Part shown: in pieces, positions 25,602-34,293 of the stretch
Numbering within the stretch: the stretch's first letter is position 1
How the letters are laid out: every line of letters starts with the position of its first letter
Origin: Bacillota bacterium
GTDB lineage: Bacteria; Bacillota; Clostridia; Acetivibrionales; DSM-27016
Assembly (NCBI GenBank): GCA_023390115.1
Contig: JAEWDM010000022.1
Coordinates: 1-64,000, forward strand
Length of the DNA stretch: 64,000 nucleotides
Direction of reading: 5' to 3'
Position numbers and translations under genes: made by a program
Notes under the pieces: generated by a model
What the model was told of the DNA's origin: nothing
The model's database searches: none
Seen by the model: the letters and a program-made list of their open reading frames with translations, nothing else

Positions 25602-26510
25602 ATGAAGTCAACACATTTACTTGACAAATACACTCCTCTGATAATGCTTTTGCCTGCATTATTAGGAATAGTTTTTGTTCATTTGTACCCCAGCCTTGAT
25701 TCAATAAGAATGTCTTTTTTTGATATTCAGCTTCTTAAGAAGGGAAGTCCGTTCATAGGGCTGAACAACTATTTAAAAGCCTTGAGTGACCCTTCAATAT
25801 ACAAGGTTATAGTTAACACTATTGTATTTACGGTTTTTTCGCTTCTGCTGGGAGCTATTCTTGCAATGATCGTTGCGATGGAGCTGAATAAAGGCTATAA
25901 AGGAAAAGCCTTGTTTCGAGCGATATTTTTGGCTCCATGGGTAACGCCGCCTCTTGTAACCGCTACAGTATGGAGACTGCTGCTTAGCGAGTCATTTAGT
26001 CCCATTAACCGGTTTTTAATGGATATTAACCTTATTGACAGGCCAATAAATTTTTTAGGCCAAACAGAAGTCCTTCTGGGATTTTTATCTCTTCCGCTGA
26101 TAATGGTAATAATTATAAATACCTGGAGTATATTTCCATTTTTAATGGTTATGTTTTTAGCCGGATTACAAACTATACCGAGTGAATTATATGAGGCGGC
26201 AGATGTTGACGGGGCGGGCAAATGGAAGAAGTTCACGAAAATTACGCTTCCCTCACTTATGCCTGTGGTCGAGACTTCAATTCTTCTTGAGGGAATCTGG
26301 CAGTTTAATAACTTTAATATAAGTTACCTGGTAACAAAAGGCGGACCTATAAATCTCACTGAGGTGCTGGCGGTAAGGGTGTATTCCGAGGCGTTTACTA
26401 ATTTTAAATACAGCTATGCCGCGTCAATTAGTGTAATTATGCTATTAATTGTGTTAATACCGTCGCTCTATTATATTAAAAGATCCTTAAAAGTAGATCG
26501 CGCTGTTTAG
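25602..26510 (+). CDS. Sugar ABC transporter permease (MalF/UgpA type)
   Basis: This 302-residue inner-membrane permease has about six hydrophobic helices and the EAA loop that contacts the ATPase: LYEAADVDGAGKWKKFTKITLP. The start is the ATG at 25602 with GGAGG seven nt upstream; an earlier in-frame ATG at 25569 lacks a ribosome site. It is the first gene of a CUT1-type carbohydrate importer, followed by the second permease and the binding protein. The operon lacks an ATPase gene, so a shared MsmK-like ATPase encoded elsewhere is expected. Confidence 0.9.
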   Translation: MKSTHLLDKYTPLIMLLPALLGIVFVHLYPSLDSIRMSFFDIQLLKKGSPFIGLNNYLKALSDPSIYKVIVNTIVFTVFSLLLGAILAMIVAMELNKGYKGKALFRAIFLAPWVTPPLVTATVWRLLLSESFSPINRFLMDINLIDRPINFLGQTEVLLGFLSLPLIMVIIINTWSIFPFLMVMFLAGLQTIPSELYEAADVDGAGKWKKFTKITLPSLMPVVETSILLEGIWQFNNFNISYLVTKGGPINLTEVLAVRVYSEAFTNFKYSYAASISVIMLLIVLIPSLYYIKRSLKVDRAV

Positions 26511-26526
26511 AGGAGGAGAGATATAA

Positions 26527-27372
26527 GTGTCATCAAATAAGGTAAAACCTGCAGTTAAGCATTATTTAATAATGGCTCTTTGTTCAATTTTTATACTGCT
26601 GCCATTTTATTGGATGTTCATTACGTCAGTAAAGCCAAGCAGAGAAGTTATGCTATCCCCTCCGTCGTATTTTCCGTCCGGTATTACTTTTGAAAATTAT
26701 ATGACGGTATGGTCAACACTTCCACTGTTGAAATACATGTCTAATTCACTGTATGTTTCGGTAATGACAACAATTGTATGTGTCATACTGGCTACCCTGT
26801 GCGGCTATAGTATAAGCAGGTTTGCCAAAAGGAAGCTTCAGAGGTCCACGGTTGTGCTGATGCTTTTATCTCAGTTGATACCGGGAGTACTTCCCTTTAT
26901 ATCCTTCTACTTTATAATGTTTAATGCAAAGCTTACAAATACTTATGCCGGTTTAATAATAGCGTATTCCATATGGGGCATACCCTTCTGCACTTTAATG
27001 ATGAAAAGCTATTTTTCGTCGGCTATACCCACATCGTTGGAAGAAAGCGCAACCATAGACGGCTGCACCAGATTCGGAACATTTTTCAAAATTGCTCTGC
27101 CTATATCCTTGCCCGGTATAATGGCAACAACGATATTCTCCTTTATCCTTGCATGGAATGAGTTTATGTGGGCCAGCATTATTTTATCAAATAATGATTT
27201 GAAGCCTGCTTCCATAGGTATATACGATTATATAGGCCAATTCGGAACAAACTCAAATATAGCCCTTACAATGACTACATCAGTGATAATAACGCTTCCC
27301 GCAATAATACTTTTTGCATTCCTGCAGAAATACTTAATTAGTGGTTTAACTGCCGGGGCAGTTAAAGGATAA
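26527..27372 (+). CDS. Sugar ABC transporter permease (MalG/UgpE type)
   Basis: The 281-residue second permease of the CUT1 importer starts at a GTG with GAGGAGGAG upstream, 16 nt after the first permease. It has six predicted helices, the conserved PFYWMFITSVKPSREV segment near the N-terminus that is typical of MalG-type proteins, and an EAA loop (LEESATIDGCTRFGTFFKIALP). It forms a heterodimeric channel with the preceding gene product. Confidence 0.9.
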   Translation: MSSNKVKPAVKHYLIMALCSIFILLPFYWMFITSVKPSREVMLSPPSYFPSGITFENYMTVWSTLPLLKYMSNSLYVSVMTTIVCVILATLCGYSISRFAKRKLQRSTVVLMLLSQLIPGVLPFISFYFIMFNAKLTNTYAGLIIAYSIWGIPFCTLMMKSYFSSAIPTSLEESATIDGCTRFGTFFKIALPISLPGIMATTIFSFILAWNEFMWASIILSNNDLKPASIGIYDYIGQFGTNSNIALTMTTSVIITLPAIILFAFLQKYLISGLTAGAVKG

Positions 27373-27408
27373 ATAAATATAAACTAATAATTTTAGGAGG
27401 TCAAAGTA

Positions 27409-28767
27409 ATGAAAAAGTCAGCAAGATTTATTGGGGTATTCCTAGCAGTGGCTATGCTTGCGGCAAGTATTACTGCATGCGGCTCTCAGGAAAAGGCGGA
27501 AAACAACGGAGAACAGGCGGCCGGCAGCGGAACTGTCAGCGAACAAGAACAAGCTGCTTCCAAAGAAATAACCTTCTGGATACAGAAGTATGGATCGGAT
27601 CCTTCTGCACAGGACAAGCTGCTTACCGAAATGACAACTGACTTTGAGGCAAAGACCGGGATCAAGGTAAAATACTCAATCGTAGATTGGGGACAGGCCT
27701 TGAACAAGTATACGCTTGCTTGTACGGGCGGCGAGGCTCCCGATGTAGCGGATGTATTTTTTACTGCCTCGCTTATTGAAATTGGAGGAGAAAATTATGG
27801 GCCGATGGTAATTGATGATGTTATAAAAGAAATGGGAGAGGATTCATGGTTTGAGGCAGGTAAGGATGAAGCATATCAAAATGGGCATTGGTACGGAGTT
27901 CCATGGCGTTTTGATACAAGAACCCTGCTTTATAATAAGGAGCATTTTGCAAAGGCGGGAATTGAGGCCGCTCCCAGGACCTGGGATGAAATGGTTGAGA
28001 TAGGAAAAAAGCTTACTGAGACAGATTCAAAGGGTAATATTACCAGAGCCGGTCTTGCATGGAACAATACGATGGCCAGATTTGACCAGACCTGGTTTGC
28101 GCTTCTCGGAGGTGCCGGAGGTGCTGTGATGGATGAAGCTTATACAAAGCCGACGTTTAATACTCAAGCGGGAATAGATTCTCTGACCTTTATGAAGGAC
28201 GTTATTTTTAAACACAAGATTGCATCAAGCAGTGCGGTAGACCCGTCATATGATCCTGCCGCAGAATTTATGGCTGAAAAGGTATCCATGGTATTCGGCG
28301 TTCCGGCTGAAACGAAGAATAATATTGAGAATCAGGCACCGCAGCTTAAGGATAAGTTTGCGTCAGCAGTATTGCCGAGTAAAAGCGGGGATGGACCATC
28401 CTCAATTGCATTCTCGGCGCCTATAGTAGTATTTAAAACCACTAAGGACGCAGAGGCATCAAAGGAATGGGTTAAGTTCTTCTGCAACGCGGAAAATCAG
28501 CTTAAGGCGTCGAAAACATTGTCTTTGCTTAATTCAAGCAAGGCTGTTATGAACGATAAATATTTTACTGAGGATGAATGGCTTAGTGCTTTCGTAAAGC
28601 AATCAGAAAGAGCAGTTCCGGGCGATCTGCCGATTGCTCAATGGAGTCAGGTGGATGCCTGGCCTAACGGCCCCCTGCCTGGCATGTGCACTGAGATAAT
28701 AGCAGGAAAGGATATTCAGCAGTCAATTGATAAGGCTATGGCGGGCTTTGAAGAGCTTTTAAAATAG
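27409..28767 (+). CDS. Extracellular sugar-binding lipoprotein (ABC family 1 solute-binding protein)
   Basis: The 452-residue protein starts with a lipoprotein signal peptide ending LAASITACGS; the Cys would be lipidated and anchored on the outer face of the membrane. A Ser/Glu-rich linker follows, then a type-1 sugar-binding fold (ITFWIQKYGSDPSAQDKL, GGEAPDVADVF, GVPWRFDTRTLLYNKEHF). It delivers a mono- or oligosaccharide to the two permeases upstream. A perfect 18-bp hairpin follows 35 nt past the stop and probably stabilises or ends the transporter mRNA. Confidence 0.92.
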   Translation: MKKSARFIGVFLAVAMLAASITACGSQEKAENNGEQAAGSGTVSEQEQAASKEITFWIQKYGSDPSAQDKLLTEMTTDFEAKTGIKVKYSIVDWGQALNKYTLACTGGEAPDVADVFFTASLIEIGGENYGPMVIDDVIKEMGEDSWFEAGKDEAYQNGHWYGVPWRFDTRTLLYNKEHFAKAGIEAAPRTWDEMVEIGKKLTETDSKGNITRAGLAWNNTMARFDQTWFALLGGAGGAVMDEAYTKPTFNTQAGIDSLTFMKDVIFKHKIASSSAVDPSYDPAAEFMAEKVSMVFGVPAETKNNIENQAPQLKDKFASAVLPSKSGDGPSSIAFSAPIVVFKTTKDAEASKEWVKFFCNAENQLKASKTLSLLNSSKAVMNDKYFTEDEWLSAFVKQSERAVPGDLPIAQWSQVDAWPNGPLPGMCTEIIAGKDIQQSIDKAMAGFEELLK

Positions 28768-28802
28768 GCATATCAATTGTTCGGAATTACCGGTATATAG
28801 AA

Positions 28803-28839
28803 TATGTAAACCTTCTTAAATTTTAAGAAGGTTTACATA
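28803..28839. terminator. Perfect 18-bp hairpin between transporter and enzyme genes
   Basis: Arms 28803-28820 and 28822-28839 are fully complementary about a central T. The stem is AT-rich with no strong T tract outside it, so it may be a partial terminator or an mRNA-stability hairpin that separates expression of the binding protein from the enzymes downstream. Confidence 0.7.
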
Positions 28840-28921
28840 AATTAAATATCATCCGGTTGGCTGTTGCCAATCAGTCAAGAGGACACAAAATAAAATATCT
28901 GCATAAAAGGAGTAGAGACTT

Positions 28922-29974
28922 ATGAAGGTAATGGTTTACAATGGACCAAGACAGTTGACAGTGGAAAACACTCCGGAGCTGCCAGTAAAAGAGAATGAAG
29001 TCAGAATTCAGACAATTTGCTCCGGAATCAGTCATGGAACGGAAATGAATGTTTACAGAGGCATAGCGCCCTTTTTCAGGAGGAAGTATGATCCCGAAAC
29101 CAGGCTGTTTTGTGACGCAGAGGAGGGAGAAATCTGGCAGTACCCAATCAAAAGCAATGATCCCGGGGTTTGGTACATGGGATATGCCAATGTCGGAAGG
29201 GTGATCGAAGCCGGCCCCGGTGTAAGTTATATAAAGGCCGGAGATCTGGTATATTCGTCCGCGCCTCACCAGTCGGAGGCAGTAAAGGCTGAAAGTGAAG
29301 TAATCAAGCTCCCTGAAGGATTAAAGCCGGAGTATGGAGTATTTTTCACCAATTTGATGACAACCTTTAACGGAATTTTGGACAGCCATATCAAGCTTGG
29401 AGACACTGTGGTGGTATCAGGACTGGGGGTGCTGGGGCAGCTTGTTGCTCAAATGGCTAAAATGAGCGGCGCATTTAAGGTATATGGTATAGATATGTTT
29501 GAGCTAAGGCTTAACGCGGCGCTTGAAAACGGTTGTGACAAAGTGTTCAATGCTACTGAAGGCATGGATATAGCAAAAGAAGTAAGAAAATTAACCAATG
29601 GCAGGGGCGCTGATGTTGTTATAGAGGCAACAGGAAACTCCAAGGCTCTGAATGAAGCAATCAGAATAGCTGCTCCTGAAACCTGCGTGACCGCCTTGGG
29701 CTGGTACCAGGGAATGGTAAAAAATCTTGATTTATCAGAGGAATTCCACCACAACAGAATTGGAATAAAGCAATCTCAGACAAACCACGTTGATCCCGCT
29801 TTAAGACATCTTTGGGATGAGGGCAGAAGAGCGGAAGCCTGCTTTAGCATTCTGCAAAGCCTTAGGCTTGACAACCTGATTACACAAAGCATTCCGTTTG
29901 ATGAAATTTCAAAGGCATATGAAATGGTGGATAACTGCCCCGAGCAGGCAATTCAGATTGTAATAACATATTGA
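28922..29974 (+). CDS. Zinc-type medium-chain dehydrogenase (sugar/polyol dehydrogenase-like)
   Basis: The 350-residue protein has the MDR two-domain layout. An N-terminal catalytic domain carries CSGISHGTEM near residue 38, and the NAD(P) domain carries VVSGLGVLGQLVAQMAK (about residues 161-177). The usual GHE zinc motif is replaced by YMGYANVGRV, and the structural-zinc four-Cys lobe is absent, so this is an atypical branch and zinc use is uncertain. Cytoplasmic. It lies in the glycoside cluster with an isomerase and a Gfo/Idh enzyme and probably oxidises or reduces a sugar intermediate. Confidence 0.8.
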   Translation: MKVMVYNGPRQLTVENTPELPVKENEVRIQTICSGISHGTEMNVYRGIAPFFRRKYDPETRLFCDAEEGEIWQYPIKSNDPGVWYMGYANVGRVIEAGPGVSYIKAGDLVYSSAPHQSEAVKAESEVIKLPEGLKPEYGVFFTNLMTTFNGILDSHIKLGDTVVVSGLGVLGQLVAQMAKMSGAFKVYGIDMFELRLNAALENGCDKVFNATEGMDIAKEVRKLTNGRGADVVIEATGNSKALNEAIRIAAPETCVTALGWYQGMVKNLDLSEEFHHNRIGIKQSQTNHVDPALRHLWDEGRRAEACFSILQSLRLDNLITQSIPFDEISKAYEMVDNCPEQAIQIVITY

Positions 29975-30020
29975 TGCCGGAAAAAAAAGACTGTAAAAAA
30001 TTTAAGTGGGGGGCATGAAA

Positions 30021-30776
30021 ATGAGGCCATCTGTCTGTGTAGACGCTCTGTATTTTGGAAGAGATATTTACAAAGGATTGGAAGAAATTAAAAGCTGCGG
30101 CTATGATGCTTTTGAAATGTGGGATTGGTGGGACAAGGACATTACCAGGCTTATAGAAATTAAAGGCCGCCTTAGTATGAATGTGACGGCATGTTGTACA
30201 AAATTTGTAAGTCTTGTAGATGCTTCCTCGAGAAAGGAATATATAGAAGGACTTAAGGAGTCCATAGAAGCGGCCAAAAGGCTGGGATGTACAAGGCTTA
30301 TTTCACAAACGGGCAACGATACCGGAAAATGCCGTCAGGAACAGTATGAGTCACTGGTGAAAGGGCTTAAGGCCTGTGCGCCTATACTTGAGGAAGATGG
30401 GATAACCCTTGTTGTTGAGCCACTCAATACCAGAGTTGATCATGAGGGCTATTATCTTTGGAGCTCAGATGAGGGCTTCAGGGTAGTTGACGAGGTAGGG
30501 AGTCCTAATATAAAGCTGCTGTACGATATATATCACCAGCAAATTATGGAAGGCGATATCTTAAGAAGAATAATACCAAATATTGAAAGAATAGGGCATT
30601 TCCATGCGGCGGGTAATCCCGGAAGACATGAGCTTTATTATGGAGAGCTTGATTACAGGAGGATTTTCGATGCTATAAAGGGGGCAGGCTTTAATGGCTA
30701 TGCCGGATATGAATATTTTCCTGTAGATCCTGTTAAAGAAGGTTTGAAAAGAATTAAGGATACGATACTCCAATAA
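30021..30776 (+). CDS. TIM-barrel sugar isomerase/epimerase (hydroxypyruvate isomerase-like)
   Basis: The 251-residue protein has the AP-endonuclease-2/xylose-isomerase barrel. Metal ligands fit VVEPLN (Glu), LLYDIYH (Asp), HFHAAGNPGRHE (His) and GYEYFP (Glu). Hydroxypyruvate isomerase and several 3-keto-sugar and inosose isomerases share this pattern. I use the ATG at 30021 because GGGGGG lies seven nt before it; a GTG at 30006 and an ATG at 30015 are alternatives. Together with the Gfo/Idh oxidoreductase it fits a 3-keto-glycoside or keto-sugar pathway, which is inference. Confidence 0.8.
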   Translation: MRPSVCVDALYFGRDIYKGLEEIKSCGYDAFEMWDWWDKDITRLIEIKGRLSMNVTACCTKFVSLVDASSRKEYIEGLKESIEAAKRLGCTRLISQTGNDTGKCRQEQYESLVKGLKACAPILEEDGITLVVEPLNTRVDHEGYYLWSSDEGFRVVDEVGSPNIKLLYDIYHQQIMEGDILRRIIPNIERIGHFHAAGNPGRHELYYGELDYRRIFDAIKGAGFNGYAGYEYFPVDPVKEGLKRIKDTILQ

Positions 30777-30821
30777 TACTTTTGTCATAAAAAATTATTT
30801 TAAAGCAGGCAGGTAAATAAT

Positions 30822-31841
30822 ATGAGAATAGGAATAATTGGCTGCGGAGCTATTGCGCGCTTCAGACATGCTCCGGAATGCATGCTTAATCCGCAAATTG
30901 AAATTGCCGGGTTTTTTGATCTGGTTAAAGACAGAGCAAAGGAAATGGCGGGCAAATATGGCGGAAGGGTATATGAAGCTTACGAAAACATGATCTCAGA
31001 TGAGAAAGTTGATGCGGTAATCGTATGCACATCAAATGCAACTCACGCTGAAGTAACTATTAAATCACTTAAGGCCGGAAAGCATGTTTTATGTGAAAAG
31101 CCGATGGCAACTACTGTTGATGACGGTATACTGATGTCAAAAACATCAAAGGAGTGCGGCAAGCTTTTAATGATTGCACAGAACCAGAGAATGGATGCGG
31201 CACATATAAAGGCTAAGGAAATTATTAAATCCGGAATTGTGGGAAAGGTAGTTTCCTTTAGAACGGAGTTTTCGCATAGTGGTCCTGAAAACTGGGGAGT
31301 TGATAAGACGAAGGGCACATGGTTTTTTAACAAAAGCATGGCTATTTTAGGGGCAATGGGAGATCTGGGAGTACACAAAATAGACCTTATGCGCTGGATG
31401 CTGGAGGATGAATTTGCCAGTGTGACTGCTGTTATGGGAGCTTTTGATAAGAGGACCTCCGAAGGAAAGCCTATAGGTGTTGATGATAATGCAATATGCC
31501 TGTTAACAACACAAAACGGTGCCATAGGTACGATAACAGCTTCATGGTCAAATTATGGTTCAGTTGATAACTCAACAACAATTTATTGCTCAAATGGAGT
31601 TGTTAAAATCCTCGCAGAGCAGGAATACGGGGTTGAGGCAACACTGAAGAGCAGAGAGAAAATACTTTACAGCCTGCCTGAGCAGGTTAAATCCGGGATA
31701 GTAGACGCTTTTGCTGATGCCGTAATAAACAAAAAGGAATCGCCAATCTCCGGAGAAGATGTGGTAAAAACACTCAAGGTTGTATTTTCGGCAATGGAGG
31801 CGTCAAGCACCGGAAGCAAGGTTTTAATGAAGTATTTATAA
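30822..31841 (+). CDS. Gfo/Idh/MocA family oxidoreductase
   Basis: This 339-residue NAD(P)-dependent enzyme starts with the Rossmann motif GIIGCGAIARFRHAP and has the family's CEKPMA catalytic lysine motif (about residues 90-95). Family members oxidise sugars, inositols or glycosides, often at C3. It precedes the GH3 gene by 21 nt. A sugar 3-dehydrogenase acting on an imported glycoside before hydrolysis is one possibility; the exact substrate cannot be read from sequence. Confidence 0.88.
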   Translation: MRIGIIGCGAIARFRHAPECMLNPQIEIAGFFDLVKDRAKEMAGKYGGRVYEAYENMISDEKVDAVIVCTSNATHAEVTIKSLKAGKHVLCEKPMATTVDDGILMSKTSKECGKLLMIAQNQRMDAAHIKAKEIIKSGIVGKVVSFRTEFSHSGPENWGVDKTKGTWFFNKSMAILGAMGDLGVHKIDLMRWMLEDEFASVTAVMGAFDKRTSEGKPIGVDDNAICLLTTQNGAIGTITASWSNYGSVDNSTTIYCSNGVVKILAEQEYGVEATLKSREKILYSLPEQVKSGIVDAFADAVINKKESPISGEDVVKTLKVVFSAMEASSTGSKVLMKYL

Positions 31842-31862
31842 TTTCCTGAATGGAGAAGGAAT

Positions 31863-34160
31863 ATGAATGATACAATAAAGAAAATAGTTGCAGATATGAC
31901 TTTGGAAGAAAAGGCCGGATTCGTATCGGGTGAGGATTTCTGGCACACAAAAGAAAATCACAGGCTTGGAATTCCTTCAATTATGGTATCTGACGGACCG
32001 GCCGGACTGCGCAAGCAGATTACAGTTGAGGGAAAACCTTTTACAGTACCGGCTACATGCTTTCCTTCCGAATCCTTATTAGCATGCTCCTGGGACACCG
32101 GGCTTATGGAGCAGACAGGAATTATTATGGGGGAGGAAGCAATATTTGAAGGTGTTAATGTCATTCTTGGACCGGGTAATAATATAAAGCGTTCTCCCCT
32201 ATGCGGCAGAAATTTTGAATACATGTCAGAGGACCCCTTCTATTCCGGTATGATGGCCGGGCACCTGATCAAGGGGATACAGTCAAAGGGTACGGGAGCA
32301 TCATTAAAGCATTATCTTGCAAACAATCAGGAGCACAGGAGGCTGTCTGTTAATGCGGTAATTGATGAGCGTGCCTTAAGAGAAATATACTTAAAGAGCT
32401 TTGAGTACGCAGTAAGGATTGGCAGGCCCTGGACGGTAATGTGTTCTTATAACAGAGTTAACGGTGAGTACGTTTGTGAAAGCAGGAGGTTCCTTACAGA
32501 AATTTTGAGAGATGAATGGGGTTTTGACGGGGCTGTCATATCGGACTGGGGAGCGGTCAATAACAGGGTTGATTGTCTTAAAGCGGGGCTGGACCTTGAG
32601 ATGCCGTCTTCAGGTATGGTAAATACCGGAAAAATCATTGACGCTGTTAACAGTGGGGAATTGGATGCGGACGTACTTGACAAAGCAGTGGAAAGAGTGC
32701 TGAAGCTGGTCTTTAGAGCTCTTCAGTCAAGGCAGGCAAACTCGCCTGAATTACCAGGCGTGCCTGATAAAACACACGTTCCTGATAATATAAAAAAGAT
32801 AAACCATAAAAAGGCCGGAGAGATAGCCAAAGAATGTATAGTACTGTTAAAGAATGAGGATAGCGTGCTTCCTTTATCCGGAGATGAAAATATAGCTTTT
32901 ATTGGAATGCTTGCTAAACAAACAAGATTTGAAGGCGGCGGCAGCTCCCATGTTGTTCCAACGCAAGTCGAATCGGCATATGAAGAGATGTGCAGGCTTT
33001 TGAACCGCACCGTGCCTTTTGCGGCAGGTTATCGTATGGATGCTGCTGCGGATGAGGAGCTGATTAATGAAGCAAAAAAAACAGCTTCAGGTGCCCAAAA
33101 GGCAGTAATATTTGCCGGTCTTCCCGAAAGCTATGAGTCGGAAGGGTACGACAGAGCTCATTTAAATATTCCTGCTTCTCATACAAGGCTTATAAATGAA
33201 ATTTATAACGTAAACAAAAATGTGATTGTGGTGTTATCGAACGGGGCTCCTGTGGCCATGCCCTGGATAAATAATGCCAAGGCTGTGGTAGAGGGCTATC
33301 TTTGGGGACAAGCAGGCGCTGGCGCTGCCTGTGAGCTTTTGCTGGGGATATCAAACCCTTGTGGAAAGCTTGCAGAAACATTTCCGGCAGCTCTTGAGCA
33401 TAATCCTTCCCATATAAATTTCCCCGGCGAAGGGGACGAAGTAAATTACAGAGAGTCTGTATTTGTAGGTTACCGGTATTATGATAAAAAGGGCATAAAG
33501 CCTCAGTTCTGCTTTGGACACGGACTGTCATATACAAGCTATGAGTATAGCTCCTTAGAGCTGAATGCCGGTGCTTTTAATGTAAATGAGGAAATATCCA
33601 TTAAGTTTAAGATTAAAAATACAGGAGCCAGACAGGGCAAAGAAATATACCAGATTTATGTCAGAGCTGTTGAAAGTGAGATAGCCAGACCTGTTAAGGA
33701 ATTGAAGCAATTTGGAAAAGTAAATTTAATGCCCGGGGAAGAAAGGGAAATTATAATAAAGCTGCAGAGCTCCTCATTCTCATATTTTTGTACTCAAAAG
33801 CGGGCTTTCAGAGTAGAAGGCGGACATTATGAGATTCTGATCGGCGCATCCTCGGAAGATATAAGGCTGACTGCCTGCATCAGGATTAATTCCGACGATG
33901 AAGTAAAAAAAATCTATCACAGAAATTCTACGATTGGAGATATAAAGAAAAACCCGCTTGGGAAAAAGCTGTTTAATGAACTCGAAGAACAATATCCCGA
34001 GGCATTCGAAATGATTTTTAACGGTATGGAGGATGACGGGAGCGATTTTAAAGATAAAATGGTTTATTATACTGTTCTCAGATCTCTGGTATATTTCAGT
34101 AAAGGCCTGATAAGCGAGCAAAAGATTGATGAACTTATAAATAAGTTAAATAAGCGATGA
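31863..34160 (+). CDS. Family 3 glycoside hydrolase (beta-glucosidase type)
   Basis: The 765-residue enzyme has the full GH3 layout: an N-terminal TIM barrel with the nucleophile Asp in GAVISDWGAV (about residues 222-231), the KHYLANNQEHRR substrate loop, an alpha/beta sandwich with EGGGSSHVVP, and a C-terminal fibronectin III-like domain (IYVRAVESEIARPVKEL). There is no signal peptide, so it acts in the cytoplasm on glycosides brought in by the ABC importer. It probably releases glucose or xylose from beta-glycosides. Its stop codon lies inside the left arm of a long palindrome. Confidence 0.92.
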   Translation: MNDTIKKIVADMTLEEKAGFVSGEDFWHTKENHRLGIPSIMVSDGPAGLRKQITVEGKPFTVPATCFPSESLLACSWDTGLMEQTGIIMGEEAIFEGVNVILGPGNNIKRSPLCGRNFEYMSEDPFYSGMMAGHLIKGIQSKGTGASLKHYLANNQEHRRLSVNAVIDERALREIYLKSFEYAVRIGRPWTVMCSYNRVNGEYVCESRRFLTEILRDEWGFDGAVISDWGAVNNRVDCLKAGLDLEMPSSGMVNTGKIIDAVNSGELDADVLDKAVERVLKLVFRALQSRQANSPELPGVPDKTHVPDNIKKINHKKAGEIAKECIVLLKNEDSVLPLSGDENIAFIGMLAKQTRFEGGGSSHVVPTQVESAYEEMCRLLNRTVPFAAGYRMDAAADEELINEAKKTASGAQKAVIFAGLPESYESEGYDRAHLNIPASHTRLINEIYNVNKNVIVVLSNGAPVAMPWINNAKAVVEGYLWGQAGAGAACELLLGISNPCGKLAETFPAALEHNPSHINFPGEGDEVNYRESVFVGYRYYDKKGIKPQFCFGHGLSYTSYEYSSLELNAGAFNVNEEISIKFKIKNTGARQGKEIYQIYVRAVESEIARPVKELKQFGKVNLMPGEEREIIIKLQSSSFSYFCTQKRAFRVEGGHYEILIGASSEDIRLTACIRINSDDEVKKIYHRNSTIGDIKKNPLGKKLFNELEEQYPEAFEMIFNGMEDDGSDFKDKMVYYTVLRSLVYFSKGLISEQKIDELINKLNKR

Positions 34161-34222
34161 GGCGCAGGGACGGTTCTCCTGCCTCAGCTTGCTGAGGCAG
34201 GAGAACCGTCCCTGCGCCTCAT
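34157..34222. repeat. Long perfect palindrome, repeat family copy 2
   Basis: Arms 34157-34188 and 34191-34222 (32 bp each) pair perfectly around a 2-nt loop. The core is the same as copy 1 at 24017, but the outer part differs (ATGAGGCG in place of ATGCA) while remaining self-complementary. It overlaps the GH3 stop codon and precedes the promoter of the membrane-complex operon; a terminator role is plausible. Confidence 0.85.
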
Positions 34223-34232
34223 TCAACGAAAT

Positions 34233-34261
34233 TTGACAACCAATTTTAAAAGGAGTAATAT
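34233..34261 (+). promoter_or_regulatory. Promoter of the Ehr-type complex operon
   Basis: Perfect -35 TTGACA, 17-nt spacer, then TAATAT. It lies about 33 nt upstream of the first gene and just after the palindrome. Confidence 0.55.
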
Positions 34262-34293
34262 AGAGAACGTGATTTTAAATTGGGGGTCAGGTC

